From: Osmanthus fragrans
Taxonomy: Eukaryota; Streptophyta; Magnoliopsida; Lamiales; Oleaceae
DNA: 64,000 bases
Direction of reading: 5' to 3'
Assembly: GCA_019395295.1 (NCBI GenBank)
Contig: CM033350.1
Span: 9,208,987 to 9,272,986, forward strand
Part shown: positions 57,221 through 64,000 of the stretch, in pieces
How positions within the stretch are numbered: the stretch's first letter is position 1
Layout: each line of letters begins with the position of its first letter
Notes under the pieces: model-generated
What the model was told of the DNA's origin: nothing
The model's database searches: none
The model's input: the letters and a program-made list of their open reading frames with translations, nothing else
Made by a program: the position numbers and the translations under genes

Positions 57221-58890
57221 TTTTTTGTCGCTACACAATCAAAAACTTGCACAAACTCAAAGACAGATTAGTGAAACAGAAACGATTGCAGCTATATGGG
57301 GGTCAAGAATGGCGGTTGTGAGATTCTGAACGTACAAAAATCTGAGTGCAAATATGAAGGAATAAAAGTACAATAATGCGAAAGGTTGGGGCCGTTCGTG
57401 TTTCAATTTTTAGCGTCCATTTTGATAGAATGATGAAAAATGGATGGCAAATAAAATATTTGGTGAGGAAGTAATTTGCATAAAATTTGTTTGAGACATA
57501 AAGATGTTTGATTGATATAATTTTTCGTCTCGCAAATTTTTTGTTTGACTTTGTATTTTATACAAATTGTTAATTAAATGGATAAATTTTTTTACCATTG
57601 ATTTTCGAATGCGTCCAATTGCTTAAAAAAATCGGTCAAAAAATTGGAAAATATTTTTTTACCATTTTGGTGGAAAAATAAATGGTGAAAAAATATTTTC
57701 CAACTTTTGTGCATCAACAATTTGTACCTTAGAAAATTTGGAAAAAAATTGCCCTAGTTTTTAGTTTTGAATTCATTTGTGTTTTCAGTTTCTATTTTGA
57801 AATTTCTGAAAATGTGTTTTTTTGTCATTTTAGAAAATTATTTCTCAGAACATAAAATTGAAAAATGAGTTTTCTTTGAAATTTTGAAAATCTTTTTTTA
57901 TAATATTTTATTCAAAAAATCTGATTATTTAATTAATTTTAATAGTTTCATGTTAATCGATTGATGAAAAAAATTAATGTGGTAGCGTTGCTAATATCCT
58001 CTCATCTAGTTCAAATGCTTTGTCATAATTCTATATTCTATCTAAAAAAAATACTTATATTGTCATCATCACATTCTTCATACAAAGATAACAAATTTTT
58101 CGAGCTATTTGATTTTAGATAAGAAAATCATTTTCTACTCTTATGTGTAATTTAAACTAAAAAATAATAACATAACAAGCAAAATAGAATATTTTTACAA
58201 ATAAGTAATGACTAGTGTAAACTGAAGATGAGTTCATCCCATACGCCCCAAGTAAGTCCGAATACCTGCAACTTTAAATGAAACCTAAGTAACTTTACCT
58301 TATGTTGTATCAGCATACAAGTTAATTCGTTGGAGGAAAAGAATATAGAACTCTGTTTGGACTTCTACTATCATCCTCATATTTCGTGCTCAAGTATGTA
58401 GAATGGACCGTGCGCTTTTGTGTGTATTTTTGGGGTTGGGGTTTGCAGCTCATGATGCCGAATCTGAGCAGACTATTATCACATGATGTAAACAAGAGGG
58501 TCGTGATTTACTTTACACTTTATGATTGTTTAAAACACACCCTTCTCATATTATTCAGCACCTGCAGGTGCAAGGAATAGAGCTCTTTAAAATATAATAA
58601 AATGGATAAGAAACAAAGTTACAACATATAAATTCTCACTAGAGCTACTAAAAGCTGGTATTACAGAAATTGGTGAGCTGTGGTAATGTCATTGAATCAA
58701 CGCATTCACAGTAGAAGTGTGAGTTTTGAATGTCTTTCTCAACCTTCAACAATACAAAATACTTAGCACTGACTATACATTTCCGAGGCTAACAAACTAC
58801 AAATGGCAGAATATACACAACAAGTATAAAAACTACTAATTTAATCAAATGATGAAAACCCATTAACAAGGTTATCTTACACCATGAAAA
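57221..58890. other. Promoter side of the PSD gene and spacer
   Basis: No gene is supported. It holds the PSD 5' flank, a MITE remnant (about 57410-57760) and AT-rich sequence. The plus-strand frame 58386-58580 has no recognised domain. No core promoter element can be assigned. Confidence 0.45.
57410..57760. mobile_element. Partial Tourist-like MITE (long family)
   Basis: TTTAGCGTCCATTTTGAT at the left and the internal block TTGTTAATTAAATGGATAAA match the family of 38186-38723 and 56155-56575. The right end is truncated or diverged. Confidence 0.6.
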
Positions 58891-59442
58891 TTAATGCAGA
58901 AAATTCCAGATAAGCAACAAGTCCAGGCAATGAAGTTCAAGCTCCGACCTAGTTGAATCATCAGTCAGGGTTACTTCTGCACTCACTTTAGCAGCAACAA
59001 GTCCAGGCAATGAAATTCCAGCTCCCAGCTGTCAATGAAAAATAAAAATACCAATGTTAACAGCAAAAATAAGTGAATGAAATAAAATTAACATCAAATC
59101 AAAAGAAAGCAGCAGGTTGAGTTCATGCTCAAATGAAACTAATATTTTCACCTACCTCAACAACATGAGAACCGAAAAAGGATGCCTTCTGTTGCCAAAC
59201 ATACTCAGCTAGAATTCTACTACATGGCCATACAAATAATCCATACTATTCTTTCATATTCTGAAAAGAAAATTCAGTAAATATCAAGTAAGGTAAAATT
59301 GCACTATATTATAATTTCCATTTTTCTTCCAGTTTATCTTTTTTGACTTAAGAAAATAAATTTGGAGGAATAAGACCTCGATGATGTTGATTGAAGAACC
59401 ATCCTCACTATCACCAAAAAGATGTCGAGAAGTAGTGGTCAT
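58891..59442 (-). pseudogene. METTL23: METTL23-like methyltransferase pseudogene
   Basis: METTL23-type proteins are seven-beta-strand protein methyltransferases of the METTL21/FAM86 family. Exon 1 (59442-59377) reads MTTTSRHLFGDSEDGSSINI; exon 2 (59260-59156) reads NMKE, a stop, then YGLFVWPCSRILAEYVWQQ; exon 3 (59028-58891) reads LGAGISLPGLVAAKVSAEV then TLTDDSTRSE, the SAM-binding motif I region. The TAG at 59248-59246 replaces the Glu codon expected between NMKE and YGLFVWP. After TRSE the donor site is missing: a 32-bp duplication (58994-59025 and 58914-58945, two mismatches) takes its place and leads to a stop at 58893-58891. The C-terminal half of the enzyme is not found downstream. It is therefore a truncated pseudogene; a single base error could explain the stop but not the lost second half. 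Confidence 0.8.
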
Positions 59443-61084
59443 GTCCTGATTGGACAATGATTTGGTTACTCCATCCTCTTGTATGAACGGGGTCTGGAAT
59501 CATCCTAACAAAATATCAGGACTAGAACCTCAAGATAAGGTAAAATCCCAAACTTAGTTAACAGGTACAATATGAAAAAAGTCTCCAGCTTTTGCAAATG
59601 CCACATTCCAGACTACAAGCATCATTGTTCTAGAATAAAATGAGAAAATAGTGCAATCCACCTGCACTGATAATTGTATTTCATCCCAAACTAATATCAC
59701 AAAAGACTTCTTTCTGGCAATAGATATTACGTGGCTAAGGCACATTCTCCTATTCTACCTTCCTCGGGGATCATTATCAACATGATTCCTGATGGAAACT
59801 AAAATGATCCCACAATTGTCGGAATTTTATCAACATTATACGAAGTGTAGCCAAATATTTATGTACACAACTGAAATAGGATATTTGCCTAGATCCGATG
59901 GATGTGTGGAAATTACAGAATGATATAATCGTACTCTGATATTAAGCACGTAATTGAATATTACATACAAATTATAATTCCAATAGCGGCCAAGTATGAT
60001 CTCATCCAATAGGCAATAAAAAACATGATCTAGATAATGGCACGTTGAACCTGTGTGGGAAATCGAATAGTTGGAGCCAAGGTAACCAATAGAAACTAAA
60101 AGAATTGAAGAAAATTATTAGCAAATCTATATTTTCAACATACTCACAATAAGTATGTTGTGAATATGTAATATAGCATAAATTGCACTTTCTTAAATAT
60201 ATCCAAACTAAAACAATAAGAAATTTCAGGCTACCATTATTGATAGAAATTATGCAGTTCGATCAAAGGTGCAAAAAAAAAAATAAAAAAAATGGAACTT
60301 TGAAGTTATTTCTTTCTCTTCCGAAATAAAAAGAAGGATTTCGAAAGAAATTGGTGGAGAAGAGAGGGAGAAGTTGAAAGGAATGTTTTTTAAATGTGTT
60401 GAATTCTCTCGCACCAATTATATGTTTTTTATAAAACATTTGATAACCTAACTTATTCAAAAATTGCAATAGAAAATTCTTAAATACGCTAAATTAAATT
60501 ATCACTAAATTGGTTATAAAGTAGTACATAAGAAAATATTATATTCATATAGAACATTTAAAAGTGTAACACGAATCTCTACAAATCAAACAACTATAAA
60601 TTCGAAGGAAAGGTAAAAAATACACGACAATCACATAAGCTGCAAAAAGTGATGAGGAAAGGGTAGCATAAAGGAACTCCCAGGATATAATTAAACAAGA
60701 AAAGATTCATAGTTTAGATTACCAAGAAAAACTCACAACTGCATAAACAAGAACTTATATAATTGACAATAAATTCATTCATACATGTATATATATTTCC
60801 TATCAGGAAGATGGAGAAAATGTAGAAGATAGAGAAGAAAGAGGATGGTTTCGGTTTCTACGTAATTGAGAAGATGAAGAAAATAGACAAGATAGAGACG
60901 CAAGAAGATGGTCGATTTCAAGTAAAAAGATATTTTCAGGATGGTTTCGATTTAATATGAAGTAAGAAAACTCAATTTGTCAACAATAGGAGGTAGATAT
61001 TTTGAGATATTTTGTGAACAGTGCTACTATTTCCCAATGAAAGCTACTATAGATAGTCAACAAAGTTGGTTGGGGAGAAAAAAA
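59443..61084. other. Intergenic, AT-rich
   Basis: No gene is supported. The minus-strand frames 59745-59554 and 60469-60263 have no recognised domain. Confidence 0.45.
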
Positions 61085-61210
61085 CAACTCTCTGTGACAC
61101 GGAGACCATCTCCTTGTGTCTCCGTGTTCCGTGCATGGAGACACGTTTTTTTTTCCCGGGGGCGTTGCCCTTGAGCCCCCGCGAGGGGCGCTGCCCCATT
61201 GACCCCGCGA
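61085..61210 (+). repeat. Left GTCTCC/GGAGAC plus GC-rich module
   Basis: The module has interleaved GGAGAC and GTCTCC words (61098-61144: ACACGGAGACC, TGTGTCTCCGTG, ATGGAGACACG), a T run at about 61145-61153, then a GC-rich stretch at 61157-61210 with GGCGTTGCCC and CCCCCGCGAGGGGCGCTGCC. A second copy of this order, same orientation, is at 62277-62815. The two lie on either side of the response-regulator fragment. The element type is not known to me. Confidence 0.6.
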
Positions 61211-61667
61211 TCTCTAATTTTTTTTCTCAATTCTACCATGTTCCCTCTAAATATGTGATTTATTTTGTAAATATACCCACAATTGTTAAAGTGTGTTGTC
61301 TTTAAGGAGGTCAAAAGGCAAATTACAACTCTAAATAACAAACATAGATCAAATCCAATCGTTGCCAAAATTTGTGTGAGAAGGAAGTCAAATATGACGG
61401 CCTTTGGGTGTTAAATAAATTGGATAAAAAACAAAAGGTCAAAAACAAGAGGGATAAAATGAGAATACAAAATACGTCCTAAATGAATAGTAAATGAGGG
61501 ATTGTCTCTTTTAATAGAAGAGGGATATAGTAGTCAAAGGATTATTCTTTGGTTTATATTGATTATTTTTAATGTTTGAATTTAGGGGTTGAAGTTTTTA
61601 GCTATCCTAGATTGATGTTGAAGAATGAGGATTGTTGATGTTTGTCTTATTTGCTTTTCTCGATTAG

Positions 61668-62050
61668 GGCTCATCAAAGTTGCAGAAAATACCAGTGGTG
61701 ATTATGTCATCAGAGAATTTTTTTGCTCATATTGATAGGTATATTCTCAATCTCGTGACCCCTATATGAAGTATTTCATTTGTTACATTAGCATACAGGT
61801 CTGAAGTTTTAACATAGGTTCATAATTTGTTGGTTTTGATGTACAATTCTGAATAACAAGATTCATTTGTTACTGAAATGAATGTTAGAAAATTTGTAGA
61901 AGAATTGTGATAGTTATGCAGGTACAATTATTTGGAGTTCTCGGTTACTAAGCTGCTGAGAAATATGAAGAGGACTTTTTGGGTTGCTGCCGAGTTTCTA
62001 GACCTGTGAAGCTGCTGCAAGGACCTGTGTTGCTGTTGAGATGATGCTTA
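61668..62050 (+). pseudogene. Type-A response regulator fragment
   Basis: Type-A response regulators are cytokinin-signalling receiver-domain proteins. After a good acceptor (CTCGATTAG) the exon 61668-61738 reads GSSKLQKIPVVIMSSENFFA followed by HID, matching the conserved receiver-domain exon (family: ALREIPVVIMSSENxxxRI), and ends at a GT donor in the family phase. The next acceptor at 61919-61921 is followed by strongly diverged sequence in which EEDFL and RPVKLL can still be seen where the family has GAEDFLLKPVKLSD. No upstream exons with the phospho-accepting Asp are present. I read it as a gene fragment, perhaps carried by a mobile element, since similar repeat modules flank it. Confidence 0.65.
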
Positions 62051-62276
62051 TCAACATGCTAGAACAACAGAACACTGATTTATTAGTGATTAGGATGGGA
62101 ATTGTAGTACACGCTGATTTATGTAATTAAACTAAAGCTATAATTTGTAAATTGTGTATCTGTATTGAATTGCTGAATGTAAGACAATTATTTATGAAAT
62201 GAAAAACTGACCACAGAATTAAAAGAGCAGTCCGAAGGTTTTCGAGAGCCTCGAGCTCTCCTAATGAATTGAAACA

Positions 62277-62815
62277 TCTTAATTGTTATGTAACATGGGG
62301 AAAAAAATAAAAATTGCCCATGTCTCCGGATTGTGCGGAGATACGGTGTCCATGTCTCTTAATTGTTATGTAACAGAAAATTTTTTGCCCATGTCTCCAG
62401 ATTGTGTGGAGACACGGTGTCCGTCTCTTAATTGTTATGTAATAGGGGAAAAACAAAATTGCCCAAGTCTCCGAATTGTGCGGAAACACGATGTGGCCGT
62501 GTATCCAGAGACGAGCGGAGACACGGTGTGTCTCCAAATTGTAAGGAGACAGACACAAGTTTTTTTTTCCGTGTCTCCACGTCGTGTCTGAGATTTTTTT
62601 TTTTTTTTTTTCTACTTAATTACATTTTACACAAACTAAATACAATTTCACTTATTAATAATTTAATTCAAAAACATTAGAAAACATTCTATTACATACA
62701 TACATGAAAATCAAAATTCCTTCGATCCCCGTCGGGGCGTTGCCCCCGAACCCCCATGAGGGGTGCTGCTCTTCGACCCCTGCCTTTTGGGGCATCTCAA
62801 CCCCCGCGAACTGGA
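62277..62815 (+). repeat. Right GTCTCC/GGAGAC array plus GC-rich module
   Basis: Three or more imperfect units of 70-80 bp start TCTTAATTGTTATGTAA (62277, 62357, 62426), each followed by a dyad of the form GTCTCCNNATTGTGNGGAGA. The array ends with CCGTGTCTCCACG, a T run (about 62594-62611) and, after an AT-rich stretch, a GC-rich block at about 62727-62815 (GGCGTTGCCCCCGAACCCCC, then ATGAGGGGTGCTGC) similar to 61157-61210. Both strands stay open for about 90-100 codons, an effect of the repeat and not evidence of a gene. Confidence 0.65.
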
Positions 62816-64000
62816 TAGGCGGATCCCCATTTCAAAACTGTAGACCATTTGCATAACAACAATAAACAAATAAATAAATTATGAAAATTTTGTTAATTTT
62901 TGAAACTTCATATGCACTTGAACTCTCTCTCTTTCACACACACACACATACAAACATAGTTAGTGTTTTCACTCATTGACATTTCATTTGGGTTTAAATG
63001 CTCAACAAATATTGAGTTTTTGACGGCTGTGTTTATTTATTTGCTTTTCTTGGAGAAAAAGAGAATGAAATCAAATTCAGGACTCGCTCAAACATAAAAC
63101 AGCGTTATAGCTTCAATTAATAAATATATACAAGTATTACATCTTGCCTTACTATTTTGGAACCAATTTCCAATTTGTCTTCCATTACAGAGAAGATAAA
63201 ATCAAATTCTACAAAATAGAAACAGAGGTTGCGAACTTCCTTTTGCAACTTCTTTGCTATACATTTTCAGTTTTCAATGACGCGAATGGACACCGTGTCC
63301 ACGGCGGGAACTTTTTTTTTTCTTTTAAACAGTGCTAACAATTACGATGGTTTATTCTCCTCTATTTTTTTTATTTTTATTTTTTTTCCGGTGTGCCGAT
63401 GATGTCCGCGGGCTGCGGTGTGCAGATATACCAATGTCAACACTGTACGGAGAATTTTTTTTTTTTTTTTTTTTTTCCATAGTGTTAAAATTGAGGGAAA
63501 AAAAAACCAAATTTCCCACAATTATTGACTAGAAACAGCTAGAAATTAAAATGGTCTTTGAATATATTATGTGGTGCTGAATCAAATCACACAAATTTAG
63601 TCTTTAGGTTTGTTAATTTATTTCATTTATACAAATGTATGTATGGAAATTTTGTAATACAATTTTCCAGCTAATCTTAGCATTCAAGACGCTAATATTA
63701 CCTTAAAAATAACACAACCCGTGCATTGCACGGGGCAAAAACTAGTATATAAAATAAGAAAATTGAATATGGTGGAATTCAAAATTTAATCTATAAGGAT
63801 ACAAACCCCCTGAATCATTAAAAAAAAGGAAACAAAATGAAAAAAAAAAAAAAATACAAAAGAAGAATATGAAAACAACATACTTGAAGTTAGCAAACTC
63901 CAAAGCTGTCGAATATTGTAGTATTTTGAGAATGATCTCTTAAAACCTCGAACAACAAAAACAAAAGAAAAAATTCAATTGATTATTACCAATAAGATTT
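62816..64000. other. AT-rich end of the window
   Basis: No gene is supported. It contains a CA-type microsatellite near 62936-62948, T runs at about 63308 and 63456-63477, a palindromic GGACACCGTGTCC near 63289-63301, and a candidate Helitron end at 63718-63745. Confidence 0.4.
63718..63745 (+). mobile_element. Candidate Helitron 3' terminus
   Basis: CCCGTGCATTGCACGGGG forms a tight hairpin, followed after a few A-rich bases by CTAG and then a T. A GC-rich hairpin about 10 bases before CTRR, with insertion next to T, is the hallmark of Helitron 3' ends. The 5' TC end was not found. Confidence 0.55.

Noticed and set aside
62283..62591. Overlapping 90-100 codon frames on both strands
   Set aside because: Produced by the tandem dyad repeat; no start context, domain or conservation can be argued.
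1..64000. CRISPR arrays, bacterial operons, phage or defence islands
   Set aside because: Spliced plant genes and plant transposons fill the window; no regularly spaced identical repeats with unique spacers were seen.

Overview
This is nuclear DNA of a flowering plant, most likely a eudicot. It is AT-rich, its genes are split by GT-AG introns with T-rich acceptors, the proteins belong to plant families, and the spaces and introns are full of plant transposon types (Copia, LINE, RTE, Tourist/PIF and hAT MITEs). The species cannot be named from the sequence. Exon boundaries below come from splice signals, reading-frame continuity and family knowledge only.

Layout: a heavy-metal-domain (HIPP-type) gene remnant near 1.5 kb; an ERGIC3/Erv46-type cargo receptor gene on + (2634-13644, 13 exons); an LRR receptor-like pseudokinase gene on - (15457-17978, 2 exons); a divergently oriented AP180/PICALM-type clathrin assembly gene on + (21396-23237, 2 exons); a C2/EF-hand phosphatidylserine decarboxylase gene (PSD2/PSD3 type) on - spanning 24612-57220, with 21 exons and one open 645-codon frame; a dead METTL23-type methyltransferase on - (58891-59442); and a fragment of a type-A response regulator on + (61668-62050).

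The PSD gene is about 32.6 kb long for a 1.94 kb coding sequence because its introns hold a 5.8 kb LINE with a 13-bp target duplication, a decayed 4 kb Copia element, two Copia fragments joined head to head, a 1.6 kb non-autonomous LTR element with a MITE nested in it, a 789-bp hAT-like element with 8-bp target duplication, a 116-bp tandem duplication and a plastid 16S rRNA-like fragment sitting between 40-bp inverted repeats. All 21 exons remain in frame. One intron appears to use a GC donor.

Three of the four main genes (ERGIC3, the pseudokinase and PICALM) are each interrupted by single extra bases, four in total, and every one lies in a homopolymer run. That pattern points to base-calling or assembly error more than to true pseudogenes, but it has to be settled with reads or transcripts.

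The intact genes act in membrane traffic and lipid metabolism (ER-Golgi cargo sorting, clathrin coat assembly, PS to PE conversion) and in receptor signalling. Nothing here looks like an operon or a gene cluster. I found no clearly new biological system. The least explained structures are the plastid rRNA fragment between inverted repeats (27686-28102) and the repeated GTCTCC/GGAGAC plus GC-rich modules on both sides of the response-regulator fragment (61085-62815).
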